Of a stretch of 64,000 nt of DNA, positions 1-11,281 are shown piece after piece (position 1 is the first letter of the stretch; every line of letters begins with the position of its first letter). Source of the stretch: Cladopsammia gracilis (lineage: Eukaryota; Cnidaria; Anthozoa; Scleractinia; Dendrophylliidae); contig JAJGOT010001024.1 of assembly GCA_022457155.1 (NCBI GenBank), positions 37,185 through 101,184 of the forward strand. Reading direction: 5' to 3'. The notes under the pieces are model-generated. The model saw only the letters and a list, made by a program, of their open reading frames with translations. It did no database searches and was not told the DNA's origin. A program made the position numbers and the translations under genes.

Positions 1-180
1 TGAGTCTAGGCCAATGAGATCACTAGTTGCAACAATGAAAATAGTTGACATTCCTTCGTGCATTGCCGTTCAGCGCTTTCCTTCTTATGCGGATCATTAC
101 TTAAAATGAAACTCGTTGCTTCTCCCATGTGTACATTCAGCCATGATCACGAAGAATCCCTCAAGGTAATCATCTTCGGT
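1..180. other. Unassigned non-coding sequence
   Basis: No coding or repeat signal that I can support is visible. A reading frame opens on the plus strand here, but it runs through the MITE that follows and has no recognisable domain. Confidence 0.4.
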
Positions 181-380
181 TATTGTGTAGTGCCAGAAAA
201 AATCCATACCCACCCCATGGGAGGTCATTGGAAATTCCTAGGGGGAGGGGGGGTCTTAAAAGCCAACATTTTAGAAGCAAAGTATGAAGCTAAACTGGAA
301 TTTCCTGTGGGGACAGGGGGTGCTAAACAAAAAACCTTCCATGGGGGGGAGTATGGATATTTTCTGGAACTGCACATTAC
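181..380. repeat. MITE with about 35-bp imperfect terminal inverted repeats
   Basis: The left end (GTGTAGTGCCAGAAAAAATC, then CATACCCACCCCATGG) is the imperfect reverse complement of the right end, which ends in TTTTCTGGAACTGCAC. The centre is G-rich (runs near 240-255 and 343-350). No coding capacity. It has the size and form of a non-autonomous DNA transposon. No clear target duplication is seen. Confidence 0.7.
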
Positions 381-383
381 AAT

Positions 384-788
384 AAAGCTCCAGACAACAG
401 GCTACTAAACCATCTTATTATTATCGGAAAACAAATCATTTACTATTGTTGTTTCAAAAATATTAAGCCAAGCCTGGGGTTACTCAAAGCCAAAATACAA
501 AACACACAACAAGTAGAATTATTTATAGCTAAGAAAAATAACAAAGAGTTCATTACCAGAAATAGCAAAGCATTATACCTTCGTAAAAAATTAAAAATAA
601 TTTCTTTAGTCTCTATTCATCTACTACATAGTAGGCTGTTTTTATGGTTAGGTTATATATTGTTTGGTTTGCTCAGTTTTTCCTTTATTTGAATATTGAT
701 CTGTGAACTTGATATTAGATCTGGCGGACTGTTAGTGTGGTAATTAGTGTAAGTATTAAATTTATCTTCGTGTTAGTACATGTATGAA
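384..788. other. AT-rich non-coding stretch
   Basis: I see no open frame, splice-bounded exon or repeat structure that I can support. Confidence 0.5.
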
Positions 789-929
789 TTGTACGTTGAA
801 ATGAAATTCAGGTTAAAATGATTTCAACCTAGCTTGATGCTGATTTATGATAATGAATCAAAGACAAAAGAAATTCAAAGTCAAACTAGGTTGAAATCAT
901 TTTAACCCGAATTTCATTTCAACCTACAA
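789..929. repeat. Foldback MITE (hairpin)
   Basis: The left arm (GTTGAAATGAAATTCAGG onward, through AAAATGATTTCAACCTAG) is answered by the right arm (CTAGGTTGAAATCATTTTAA, then CCGAATTTCATTTCAAC). The arms are about 45 bp with about 45 bp between them, so the unit can fold into a long hairpin. No coding content. Confidence 0.8.
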
Positions 930-959
930 CATAATGCATGTTAGTATTAATAGACAATA

Positions 960-1290
960 GACAATAGGCAATTTATTTAATGTGGTCGTTACACTTAGCT
1001 ATGGGATTGGTGTGTCCTGAAGGGCGCACCAGCTAATTTACAGGTACGCCACAAAATAAAAGTAAAAATATAAAATACCAATGGATGATAGTTGTGTACA
1101 ATAAAAAGCAGGTAAAATTGATCAAATTGTACAAAACACTATTTACAGATGGCATATCGATGTTACAGAGATCCTTCTTAAAAGCTTTGTAGCACTGAAA
1201 AAATCTTATAGTGTTTGGTAAGTTGTTCCATAACTTGGGGGCATTGTATCTCTACGATTTTAAACCGTATTAGAGTAGTAAGTGTTATAA
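960..1290 (-). pseudogene. 3' fragment of a CR1/L2-like LINE
   Basis: Reverse-strand translation around 1150-1280 gives a stretch containing YNAPKLWNNLPNTIR followed by FKKDL. This is the characteristic extreme C-terminus of CR1/L2-type reverse transcriptase ORFs. The rest of the ORF is absent. Low-complexity ACAATAG repeats near 950-970 look like the LINE 3' tail. Confidence 0.6.
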
Positions 1291-1600
1291 TTATGTACTA
1301 CATATTGTACAAATTATTTTCATTGATAACCAATAAAAATCGGTTAAAATAAAGATTATTGGTACTGCAAAAACGTGCTTTTCATTTAATTTTTTTTGGT
1401 AATGCTCGAGAACATGCAGTCTCCTTTTTTTGTCAAAGCAAAATGTCTTCTCTGCCATTTTTTTTTTCAATATGTAAGTTACTTAATGTACGACATTCAT
1501 GAGCAGTCCGTCCCAACTAACAAGTAATCTTTTCAACCAATTCACCAAAACCAGTATGGTCCACAATTAATACCAGATCAGCGTATTATAAATTTTATAA
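1291..1600. other. Non-coding sequence, nothing recognised
   Basis: AT-rich with T-runs at 1389-1396 and 1459-1468. No feature supported. Confidence 0.4.
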
Positions 1601-1795
1601 TAACTAACTAATAAAGATTTTTGTTGTTGTTGTTGTTGTTGTAGAACTGACTGAATGAATAAAATCTTTTGCAAGGATTGGTGTATCAATTTGGAACTCT
1701 ATCCCTCATTCTGTTAAATCTCTTAATAAACCCAAGTTTTGAAATAAGATTAAAAAAATACTTCTTGATACTTTAGAGCTTGAGAATGACTAAAT
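1600..1795 (+). pseudogene. Short LINE C-terminal fragment with GTT microsatellite
   Basis: A (GTT)n run lies at about 1621-1642. Downstream, plus-strand translation gives IGVSIWNSIPHSVKSLNKPK with a stop and then KIKKILLDTLE, which resembles the C-terminal tail of CR1-like reverse transcriptases. Only this tail survives and it contains an in-frame stop. Confidence 0.5.
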
Positions 1796-2800
1796 TGAAG
1801 TTTCTCATCTGATCAATTGCTTCAGCAAATTATCATAGACCTATGTACCATATTTCAGATTTTGCACTTACATTTATTGTATGGTTTTTTGTTTTGTTTT
1901 GTTTTTCTTTCCTCTAGTTTTAACTTAATAACTGATGAAACACTGTTCCTCGTGTTTGATATATTACTTCAAATCAGTATACCAGAACAATTAAATGCCT
2001 TAGAATAATGGTAAATGTCCAAGCAGACTCTCATTCATTTCATTTCATTCATTTTTTTTTTTCAAGAAAACATTCATTCATTCTCTCCTAAAACACATTA
2101 GGAGAGAACCATTAAGTGAAGAAAAAAAACACAATTTCCCCACCCAGCATTTCTCAATGATCTGTACTCCTTGAAACTATTCTCTGCGACTTAATGTAAT
2201 GCTGGGAAGCAGGAAGTCGAGACGAGGTGTATATCAGGAAAACTTTCAAAATTAATTTCATTAGTGCTCAATTAAGCTTATAAGTACAAACACTTCACTT
2301 CATCAGTTAAGCTTATAAAAGACTGATCCGATCAGTCGTGTTCTCAGTTTTCAATGAACATTCCCTAACTGACACAGAACTCTTGATATTTATATCGCTC
2401 TGATGTGAACTCACATTATGGTATAGCTTTCCCTGCCTCAAATAGCATTTTTTTGCTAATTTGCACTGCAACAATATTTAGGTTTAATATGTTTGAATAA
2501 AGTTTTTGTTTGTTGTTTTTGACGCAAATGCCTCCTTTTTTCACGCAGATGTACCAAACAGATCTAACGCAGGTAGCCATTCTGCAAGGTGCCATTTTGG
2601 CTATAGAGGAAAAAGCAGAGAAGACCCCGGGGACAAGACTTGCCAATGTTTCACTGAAGAGGGCGTTCGATTGACTGTATTCCGGAATAAGAGTTATACA
2701 AAATAGTGTCTGAATAATGTTTGTTCAGGTACGTTAAAAGCATAAATCTGTCAGAGCATGCTTATATTACAGCCAGCCTACAGCACAGAGTATAATAGGC
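1796..2800. other. Non-coding sequence without recognisable genes
   Basis: It contains T-rich tracts (1887-1910, 2048-2064) and a small perfect hairpin at about 2081-2107 (TCTCTCCTAA ... TTAGGAGAGA). Open frames here are short, overlap each other on both strands and show no domain. Confidence 0.45.
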
Positions 2801-2814
2801 CATGCCAGTGACGA

Positions 2815-3245
2815 CACCCAGAAAAAGTCATTAAAATTGCTGAGCAACGACCAGAATATTGGTGGAATTACTTTGAACATCGTTAACGAGTTTACTTACC
2901 GATTATGGGCACCTCAAGCCAGCAACGTCGATGATGACTGTGTTCTGTTTTCAATTACCTACAAAGCAGAAAATACACCATTATACGGTACATGTAAATA
3001 ACTACCGATTCTATCACCGAACTCTAACTTTGTGTGGAATGTTGAGCTTCTTCTAAATTGATGTACAGAATGCTTTTCCAAATTTAAACTCCAAGAGCAA
3101 TATGTGAAATTGCTGAGCAACTACCACAAAGTACGTTGAAGTACTTTGATGAACATCTTTCATAAGTTAACTTACCGATTACAGGCACCTTAAGCGATGA
3201 AATGACATCGATGATGGCTGTGTTCTGTTTTCAACCTACAACCCA
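2815..3245 (-). repeat. Duplicated segment of about 145 bp with matching splice-like sites
   Basis: Two related copies (about 2830-2980 and 3105-3235) share AAATTGCTGAGCAAC, AACTTACCGATTA, GGCACCT, CGATGATG and TGTGTTCTGTTTTCAA. On the minus strand each holds a possible mini-exon: an acceptor-like CAG after ACAGAACA, and a donor G|GTAAGT after ATAATC or GTAATC. The copy at about 3180 is open in one frame. The copy at about 2900 has a stop in the equivalent frame. This could be a duplicated exon or a dispersed repeat. Confidence 0.4.
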
Positions 3246-3539
3246 GAAGCTCACCTTTTTATACACTAAACTATCACTAGTAAACAATCACCTTCCTTCC
3301 TCTTAATCTTAAAAACACTTGAAACAGTAAATCCACTTGAAACAGAATTTTCTTGCAGAGAAGAAAAAGTGAATTTATAGGTCGGGCAGACTTGACTTGC
3401 AGCCAAGCAGCCCGACTAACTATGTAACCAGCCAAAATAACTGCTAAAAAGGTCAAAATTTACACAAGAATGGCAAGTTTGATTTATTGACAGGCGGTCT
3501 CCTACAACTTCAATCCACAAAGGCTACGTAATCCACTTC

Positions 3540-3960
3540 AATCCTTGCAAGATTTTCCTGTACTTTATTTTGCAACTACTGCTTTTGTTTTGTTCTAAGT
3601 AGTTTCATGTAAGATACATGTGCTATATTTTGCTAAACGAGCGAGCCTGCTGTGCCGCTCTAGCAGGCACATGCACAAATTCTCGTATGAAGTTCCGGCG
3701 TCTGAAACAAATTATCATCTGTTTTCTTTTTTTCCGAATACAATCAGGGTCTGGAATAGCCTACCCCTGAATGTTGTTGAGGCACAAACTCAGTGTAAAT
3801 TCTTTCAGAGCTAAGGTAGACATGCGTGTTCTGATTATTTGTATTTTTTTTTTGTTATTATTACTTAATATTACTAGTAAGGCCGCTGAACACTTGCTAA
3901 GAATCATCTCATCGATGGAGAGCAAGTATTTGGAAAATAAAATAAAATAAACTACAATGT
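3540..3960 (+). pseudogene. 3' end of a LINE (C-terminal RT tail plus 3' UTR)
   Basis: Plus-strand translation at 3620-3812 includes RASLLCRSSRHMHKF and FFPNTIRVWNSLP, the typical end of CR1/L2-like ORF2. A short 3' UTR follows, ending in an A-rich AAAATAAAATAAAATAAAC tail near 3938-3952. 5' truncated. Confidence 0.65.
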
Positions 3961-4249
3961 ACAGAATATGCAGGACCACTTTTGAAGAAGCCTGATTAAC
4001 CTGAAATGGCTCGGTGGCTCGGAAGTCAAATTGAACAAGTACAAGTATTAGTCACTGCCGAGCCGCCGAGCCACTAAATTATATACCTTCCTCGTTCTAT
4101 AAACTCTTACGTTTCCTGTTTTTAGATATGATTTTAGATTGTTTTCCTTCACTGACGAGCCGCGGAGCAGTGAGCCACTTCATATATCAGAGATAGTCCT
4201 GCCATTCTGTTCAGTGTTGCTCGAGGTCAAGTTACCTGCGAGGTTTATT

Positions 4250-4830
4250 TCCATTTCAGTCAATACATTTTACATCAATTTAAAAACAATTATGAATGAG
4301 GAGGACTAAGGAAACCTTTACAGGCTTTTGCTGGGTAGTCCCCCTTTGAATGACCTTAATTACAAAAATTTAATAAATTTTGGTATCAGGGATTAGCAAG
4401 TAATGTATAATTTACCTTATTCCAATTCAACAGTTGTAAGAATGGTAACCTAGTACTAACTAGTTTACAATAAGCACAATTATTCAGATAGTAAAAACTG
4501 TTTGATCTTCCTTCTAAATACATTTATTGAAACAGACTGTTTTATTTCATTAGGGATAGTATTCCATATATTAATTACTTTATTTCTTGTCGAGTAAACA
4601 GCAAAATTTGTCCTATTAAACTTTTTGTGTAGATTATTATTCTTTCTTGTATAATGGTTATGAACTCGAGTATTTTCTGTGCAAAACTCATTGAAATACA
4701 CTGGGAGAGATTTTGATCTAAGATTGAAACTGAATGTACTTAAGCTTATAAGAAAATCGTTGATTTTGTTAATGTCTAATAAGCAGCCAACTTGAATCCT
4801 TTCTACAAATGACTCAAAACATACCGTTTA
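4250..4830 (-). pseudogene. 3' fragment of a LINE related to the copy at 49.6-52.2 kb
   Basis: The minus-strand frame 4480-4701 carries NRTNFAVYSTRNKVINIWNT and ends FLLSE. The 3' UTR near 4300-4360 (AGTCCCCCTTTGA, and GACTAAGGAAACC) matches 49725-49772 of the larger LINE in this window, so both belong to one family. Only the C-terminus and UTR remain. Confidence 0.7.
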
Positions 4831-5175
4831 AAGCGTAATCCTCGCCGACGCCGGTCTGGAGGGCCCAGGAAGCATTTCCTGCGAAAAAATAACTGTTTTT
4901 TCCTCATCGCTGCTCTGTTCGCAAGTACATCAGGCATGTCAAAATGGCGCGCAGAGCAGAGAGGGCCCTGATACGAGTCTATACTTCGTCGCCAGGGTCT
5001 CTCTGTTCTCTATTGGACGAATAATAAAACTTCGCGCGAGAATTGAAAAATCCTGTATCTGAATTTTTTTTTCCCGTCACTGGCGTGAAAAACGTTTCAG
5101 AATGGAGTGATTTTGGGGCCGAGATTGGCGCTTACACAAACAAAAAACGAAACGAAACGAAACAAAACAAAAGCA
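4831..5175. other. Non-coding sequence upstream of LINE
   Basis: GC-richer island (about 4845-5040). It includes TACGAGTCT with a nearby reversed CCAGGGTCTCTCTG, motifs that recur at 45160-45180 and 49500-49530. It is probably part of a dispersed repeat. No gene seen. Confidence 0.35.
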
Positions 5176-7263
5176 AATCAGAGGGTATGGGAGTCCCTTC
5201 TTAACACCATAGTAGAGAAGCACATGCCTACTAAGAGAATGAGATTTCATAGAGTCGATGTGCCATATATGACACCAGAGTGGAAAAGGGCAATCAAAAT
5301 GAAAAGGAAATTTGCCAAGCAATATGCTCAAAGCAGAACAGATGAAAACTGGGAGCTCAAGAGAATATGGAGAAATAAAGCTACTAACTACAGACGAAAA
5401 GCTATCAAAGAATATTGGAAACAAAAGGCAGATGAACTTAAAGCTAAGCCACGCGAGTTCTATAAAACCTTCAGGCCATTTCTTAGTGACAAGAAACAGC
5501 CTGCAAGCCACATCCACATTAAAGTAAATGGGGGAATTGAGAAGGACCAAGAAAAAGTAGCAAATGTTCTGGCAAACTACTTTTCTACGATGGCCAATGA
5601 TATTGGTGGAGCAGGTGTCAATAGCTTAACAGAGGACGATTTGTTGAGTCATCCAAGTCTCACTAACATTGGTTATGTAAATAAGAACAACCTCAAGAAC
5701 TTTTGCTTTCAACCACTCAGCAGTAATTCAGTTCAGTTAGCCCTTGAGAAACTAAATATCAGAAAGGCCTGTGGTTATGACTTCATATCTCCTAGAATGT
5801 TAAGGCTAGTATCAAGTGGCATAGCAGATTCCTTAACAAAGCTTTTTAATGAGTGTATAAGAAAAGGTGAATGGCCTGAAGCATGGGAGAAAGGAGAGTG
5901 GAACCCAGTCCACAAAAAGGATGACCGGTTGGATGAAAGAAACTATCGTCCTATAACATTGCTAAGTACAGTAGATAAAGTTTTTGAGTCTATGATGAGC
6001 ATACAAGTGAATAATCATTTTGATTCCGAGCTCGATCCCTGCATATCTGCGTATAGGAAAAAACATAGTTGTGAAACTACTTTGCTTAGACTCACTGAAG
6101 ATTGGAAACTGGCTGTGGATTCAGGACAATTTATTGGAATACTCTCAACAGATATGAGTAAAGCATTTGACTCCCTACATCCATCACTCATGATAAATAA
6201 ACTGAAGGCGTACGGCTTTTCAGAGGAAGCACTTAACTTGATGAGATCATATTTGTCCAATCGACAAAATAGAGTTAAACTCAATGGAGTTGCCAGCAGT
6301 TGGAAGGATACTGTTAGAGGATGTCCTCAAGGGTCATCATTTGGACCCTTACTATGGAACATTTTTCAAAATGATATGACATATATAGTAAACAATGCAA
6401 GCTTGTCAATGTACGCTGACGATCATCAGTTGTATGTAAAGGGGCATTCAGTTGACTGCGTGGAACAACTTTTAACAAAAGGGGGGCACACCATATCAAA
6501 ATGGTACAAAGATAATTATTTGAAGGGAAATTATGATAAGTATAATTTAATGTTATTAGGTAGGAAGAACAAAAATGAGAGTCCATCTGTCAATATCAAG
6601 ATTGATGAACAGGTTATTAAATCATCACCAGACTTGAAGCTACTGGGAGTAACATTAGATGATGAACTTAGTTTTAGTGCTCATATAAGTGATATATGCA
6701 AAAAGGCAAGTAAGAAAGTTGGTGTTCTGGTACGCCTTAGAAATATGATTCCCACAGAAGCCAAGTTACAATTGTATAAATCAGCAATTTTACCTGACTT
6801 AACATATTGTCACATAGTGTGGCATTTTTGCAAAGCATCAGATGCAAGAAAACTAGAAAAAGTACAAGAACGGGCATTACGTGCTGTATATAATGATAGG
6901 AATGCTACGTATGAGGAACTCCTAGAAAAGGGAAGACTCTCCAGTCTTGAGAATAGACGATTACAAGATATACTAATTTTAATGTATAAGGTTAAAAATT
7001 CAATAGCTCCAGAGCATGTATGCAATATGTTTTTTCAGCAAGATAAGCATTACAATTTACGAAATGATTTTCCGGTTCCAAGATATAATACTGTTAAGTA
7101 TGGTAAGCACAGTACCAGATTTTTAGGCCCATACATATGGGGCAAGATAAGCCAGGAACTACGCAGTAAGACCAGTCTTCAGGCATTCAGGAGAGGGGTG
7201 CGTGCTCTCAATGTGCTTGGCTTGCTGGACGGTACGTGTGGCTGCTGTGCATGCTCATCTTAG
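5107..7263 (+). CDS. LINE ORF2: reverse transcriptase, endonuclease missing
   Basis: An intact 718-codon frame encodes a non-LTR reverse transcriptase of the CR1/L2/jockey type. Visible RT motifs are ERNYRPITLLS (about residue 277), DMSKAFDSL (349-357), GCPQGSSFGPLLW (405-417) and the catalytic MYADD (435-439). The thumb and C-terminal tail follow, with HSTRFLGPYIWGKI near the end. The first 24 or so residues come from upstream low-complexity sequence (AAACGAAACG repeats). Real homology starts about 5180, so the apurinic endonuclease domain is absent and the copy is 5' truncated. The body is free of stops, which suggests recent insertion. The nominal start ATG is therefore accidental. Confidence 0.88.
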   Translation: MILGPRLALTQTKNETKRNKTKANQRVWESLLNTIVEKHMPTKRMRFHRVDVPYMTPEWKRAIKMKRKFAKQYAQSRTDENWELKRIWRNKATNYRRKAIKEYWKQKADELKAKPREFYKTFRPFLSDKKQPASHIHIKVNGGIEKDQEKVANVLANYFSTMANDIGGAGVNSLTEDDLLSHPSLTNIGYVNKNNLKNFCFQPLSSNSVQLALEKLNIRKACGYDFISPRMLRLVSSGIADSLTKLFNECIRKGEWPEAWEKGEWNPVHKKDDRLDERNYRPITLLSTVDKVFESMMSIQVNNHFDSELDPCISAYRKKHSCETTLLRLTEDWKLAVDSGQFIGILSTDMSKAFDSLHPSLMINKLKAYGFSEEALNLMRSYLSNRQNRVKLNGVASSWKDTVRGCPQGSSFGPLLWNIFQNDMTYIVNNASLSMYADDHQLYVKGHSVDCVEQLLTKGGHTISKWYKDNYLKGNYDKYNLMLLGRKNKNESPSVNIKIDEQVIKSSPDLKLLGVTLDDELSFSAHISDICKKASKKVGVLVRLRNMIPTEAKLQLYKSAILPDLTYCHIVWHFCKASDARKLEKVQERALRAVYNDRNATYEELLEKGRLSSLENRRLQDILILMYKVKNSIAPEHVCNMFFQQDKHYNLRNDFPVPRYNTVKYGKHSTRFLGPYIWGKISQELRSKTSLQAFRRGVRALNVLGLLDGTCGCCACSS

Positions 7264-7756
7264 AGTGGTGGGTATGCACAGTGGCTTCTAATGTCTGGCT
7301 TCCTGGTGTATTGGGAGTGTTCTCGTCTGATTATTTGATTGTTTGTTTTGTCTGGTCGTTAGTTTGTCTTTGTTTGTCCCCTGCTTGCTGTTTTTGTTTG
7401 TAATAATTTTATATATTTAGGTTATTTTTATAATTGATGATATTTTAAGACTATATTTTTATATATAAATTATATTCTAAGACTGCATTTTTTAATATTT
7501 TTAATATTTTTACATATATTTGAATTGTATGCATTTTTAATTGTATTCATTTTTACATATATTTGAATTGTATTCATATTATCTATTTATAGTATCCTTA
7601 ATTAGCTATATATTATATTCTAAGACTATACTTTTTAATATCTTTTTTACATATACTAGAATTGTATACATATTAATTATTCATAGTGTCCACAATTAGC
7701 TTTTAGCTAAATACCTTGACACTTTAATAAAGTTTATGTATGTATGTATGTATGTT
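7264..7756 (+). mobile_element. LINE 3' UTR with TATG tail
   Basis: An AT-rich 3' UTR with internally repeated ATTGTATTCAT / TTTTTAATAT segments. It ends AATAAAGTTTATGTATGTATG, so an AATAAA is followed directly by a (TATG)n microsatellite. Short tandem tails instead of poly(A) are typical of CR1/L2-like LINEs. This marks the 3' boundary of the copy whose ORF is at 5107-7263. Confidence 0.8.
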
Positions 7757-7847
7757 CCATTTTTCTTTCGCAGGTTTTACAAAATTGGTACGGTCATAAC
7801 CTGACGAATTGAAGAACGGCCCTGCTGTTCGAAATTAATCGGTTAAA

Positions 7848-7881
<34 letters not shown>
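7848..7881. repeat. (TA)n microsatellite
   Basis: A pure TA tract of about 30 bases. Confidence 0.95.
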
Positions 7882-7889
7882 TCCTTTAC

Positions 7890-8410
7890 TGTACGATCAG
7901 CCTTTCATTTCATTTGCTTCTAATAAATTTCGCTGATCAGATCCTTCCCAGGGATCCAGTACTTTCGAATTTGACGAGTCAGGTCCTTTCATTCACAATT
8001 TATATTTACCAAAATTGGGTCTTGTCACGGGTGTTTTTGGCTAGTTACTGTCCCTGACGTTGGAGGGAATGCTGTTTGGTGAAAAACCTTTCTGACTTGA
8101 TGAAGAAAAGTAAAAAGGAACGGAAATTGAATCCATAGAGCGTAGCTAGTATCAGACTAGAGACTCACCGGCGGAATGCTGCGACTGAAACTTTGAGCGC
8201 AATTTGCGTGAAAACGGGGCCTCGGTTGAACTCGGGAAACTGTGGGCAATATCGGCTGGTTCCCGGTGTAGCGTTCTGAGCGCAATTTCAGTTGTGGTGA
8301 TGAAGAATATGTGATTGTTTTGCCTTAACTTGGCAAACCTTGTGAACTGTGAAATGTCGTCCGCCATGTTTGGAGACCGCTGGGCAAATGGAGCGAATAT
8401 GCAGAAGACA
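7890..8410. other. Non-coding sequence, nothing recognised
   Basis: Short antisense frames only. No domain or splice structure that I can defend. Confidence 0.4.
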
Positions 8411-8416
8411 AGAGTA

Positions 8417-8925
8417 CAGTAAAAACCCACGTATTAGAACCTAGATTTTTCCAACTTAGCCTAAATAGGTTCTTATAGAAATGGTATTTAGTGGGGTTTT
8501 AGGCTACTTAGGTTCTTAAATAGGTTCTTAATTTGATAGGGGCCTACTACAGGGCATGTGTGATGCGGAAAGCCATTGATGCATGACATAGATGACTATA
8601 GATGCAAGGAAGTTTCAATGTGCTTCAAAAACTGTGACTTCGAAAATGAAAGAGACATATGGAACTGTATTCTTAATACAATTGCATTGTATAATCCAGC
8701 AGTATTGGCGCAGACATGATATGGTTTTCATTTTAGTTCATTCTTTGAATCTTAAACTGAGACTAAAATTTTTTTCTGTATTTTTATCTGTGCCTTCATT
8801 TTTGTGAAATAAGGACCTATTAAAAATTTTAGGCTTAATAGGTTCTTATGAAAAGGGGGTTTGAAATGAAAATTTTAGCCTAACAGGTTCTTGAATTTTA
8901 GGTTCTTATACGTGGGTTTTTACTG
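8417..8925. mobile_element. Tc1/mariner-like MITE with TA duplication
   Basis: The element begins CAGTAAAAACCCACGTAT and ends with its reverse complement ATACGTGGGTTTTTACTG, flanked by TA at 8415-8416 and 8926-8927. The 27-bp TIR has one mismatch. The motif TAGGTTCTTA or a close variant recurs internally at about 8467, 8507, 8521, 8839, 8880 and 8900. No transposase is encoded. Confidence 0.9.
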
Positions 8926-8929
8926 TAGC

Positions 8930-9275
8930 CGGGGGGAAGGTTGTAAAAAGTGCTAAATGACATCAATATTCTCTTGATGTAAAATAACAATAATCACTGC
9001 GTATATAAGAATCAATAATTTATTTTTAATCAAGTCACGATGGCCTAAGAACAAGAGTTATATGACAGAATTTTCAAAGCTTTACTTAAATCAATTGACA
9101 GTCCCGCAGTGACGGATTCCGGCAGTTAAACAAAACTTAATGCAAGAAGCTAAGGCAGGATCAGTTTTGCCAAAAACAAACCGATCTTTGGTTGTGAATA
9201 GCAAGCGGCTCTCGAGTTAAGGTGGACTTTTTTCCACTGTCGCCTAAATTTTGACGTGAGTAAAACGGGCGTAAA
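8930..9275. other. Non-coding sequence, nothing recognised
   Basis: No supported feature. Confidence 0.4.
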
Positions 9276-9488
9276 TAAAACACTATAAGAAGCAAGGGCT
9301 GACAACTGCGTAGAAAAAGTAACGCAACAATGGCATGATTGAGACCAAACCGAAAGTTTAAATGCAACTGTGGATAGCTATTTCGCCGTTATTGCGGCTT
9401 TAAACTTTCGGTTTGGTTTCAATCATGCCATTGTTGCGTTACTTTTTCTACGCAGTTGTCAGTCCTTGCTTCTTATAGTATTTTGTTT
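9276..9488. repeat. Near-perfect 85-bp-arm palindrome
   Basis: The left arm (from ACTATAAGAAGCAAGGGCTG through CCGAAAGTTTAAA) and the right arm (TTTAAACTTTCGGTTTGG through CTTGCTTCTTATAGT) differ at only a few positions and are separated by about 30 bp. Both strands therefore show almost the same short open frame. It is a foldback element or recently formed inverted duplication. Confidence 0.9.
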
Positions 9489-9779
9489 GATCAGATCTCT
9501 TATAGATCCTGCGTATATTGGTACCAGCAGCATTTTCGTTCACGGTCCCATGCATTCTCCAGCTGATTCTCGTTTTCGTATGAAATAAAACGCACGTAAC
9601 TGAACAACTACCACTGTCGCGTTATTACGTGCGCAAATAAAATAAGAGACGATGTATGCACGGCTTGCGTAAACGTAAAAAAGTTGAACACGTTTAGCTA
9701 GTTCAATAAAGTTTTTATTATTATGGCTCTTTTCAAATTTTGCTGATAAATTAATGCTTCCTGTTCTCAGCAATTGCGC

Positions 9780-10700
9780 GAGCCAAAGTCAATTCATTTC
9801 TCAGACCACACACATTTTTATCCGCCAAACATGAAGAAAAAGTGTTTCTGCTAAATAAAAAAAGTTTTGTTCGTTTAACGTTTCACAAAAGGGACTTTGC
9901 GAAATTAATTCGCGAGCGGTCCATCTCAGCGGTCCGTATGTAAAAATTCGGACCGCTCAGAAATTAACAGTTCTGTATCGACATAGCATTCTGGAGTGCA
10001 AATACGTATCAAAACGAGTGCGAAAATGAGGCGTTATTACACTCTTCTGACCGCGCGCTAGGAAAAGCAGTTTCAAAAACTTAGTTTTAAGAGAAGATTA
10101 CTGTCGTATAATAAAGAGTTTATTCAGCGAAAAGTTGTTTAATTTTATTCCTTAAATATGAACGCGCAAGGTCAAGCTAATTTGAAGGATCTAGTGCGCT
10201 CCTAAACTCGTAGCGTAAGCCGCGCGCATTATTAAATAAATAAAAAACGCGCCGAGTGCATTGTTGAGTTAGATAAGCACGCGAGAATTTTTTAAAAAAT
10301 TGCCATGTGCTTATATAACTCAACAATGCACGAGGGACAAGTTTTTCTTATTCCCTTTATGAAATAAAAACGGTTATAACGAACCTTACGTCACGCACGC
10401 GCTTTATCGAGTTATAACGAACTCGGTTTAACCAATTATAGCGCGCGCATTTTCTTGCCTTCGGCTCGTGCTTCTCTGCACTTCTCTGGTGTTCTCAAAA
10501 CTTCCCAAGTGCTTATCTGATAACTCAACAAATACGCTCGGCGCGTTTTCATTGCCGAGTTACTTATAATTAGCACGCGGGAATTTTTAAAATCACAAAA
10601 GAAGGAACTTCTCGAGTGCTCTTCAAAAAAATCACCGCCTGCTTATGTAACCCTCAACAATCGTGTTGAAAGAACTTTTTGCGGGGTGACTAGCTTGTTC
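9780..10700. repeat. Cluster of GC-rich hairpins and foldback repeats
   Basis: Several palindromic units: GAGCGGTCC ... GGACCGCTC at about 9905-9960; GTGCATTGTTGAGTTAGATA ... TATAACTCAACAATGCAC at about 10255-10332; and a related CAAGTGCTTATCTGATAACTC / GAGTTACTTATAATTAGCAC pair at 10505-10580. CGCG-containing words are dense. These are probably nested MITEs. No coding potential. Confidence 0.6.
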
Positions 10701-11280
10701 ACTTCAACCAAAGATAGTCTTGTTTCTTCGTTCACTTCTCTTTATTCTTACAAGCCCACTGTTCGTTAGCTTTTACAATATTCTCCTGCCGAGGTTGCTA
10801 CACCTCATTTTTGAATTGGCCAGAAAACCCACTTGCTCAGTGCAAATTAAAGATCACGCAGAAAAGTCTTCTATGATTGGCTACTGGAAGGTAATTTGCA
10901 CGCATCCTTTGCTTCGATCTATTGACAGACCTTGAAACGCCTTCCTTGCAAAATTTCACTAGGAAGCATGGGTTGTCCAGTCAATGTAAACTCACGAGGA
11001 GAGCAATATAAAAATTACAAAGTTCAGACTTGCACATAGAAGTTTTATAAAAACAATCGGTAAGGTACTGAAAATACTTTTTGAAAATTGTAACAAGTGG
11101 TCGATTTACAGAAGGTGTCGAGCTTCTCCTTCGAAAGTGATTGGTTAAAACTTTTCCATTTTTTACTGAGTACGTGGGCAGAAAAAAACTGATTAATTGC
11201 CCAAATAAAAAATACAGTATACCGATGATAGAAAAGTTACAACTATAGATGTTTATACTTTAACGGGCACCTTAGAGTTG
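10700..11280. other. Non-coding sequence, nothing recognised
   Basis: One short plus frame (10720-10935) with no domain. No repeat structure identified. Confidence 0.4.
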
Positions 11281-11281
11281 A

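Noticed and set aside
58..408. A 116-codon plus frame at the window start
   Set aside because: It is made largely of the MITE at 181-380, and its glycine run is the MITE's G-tract.
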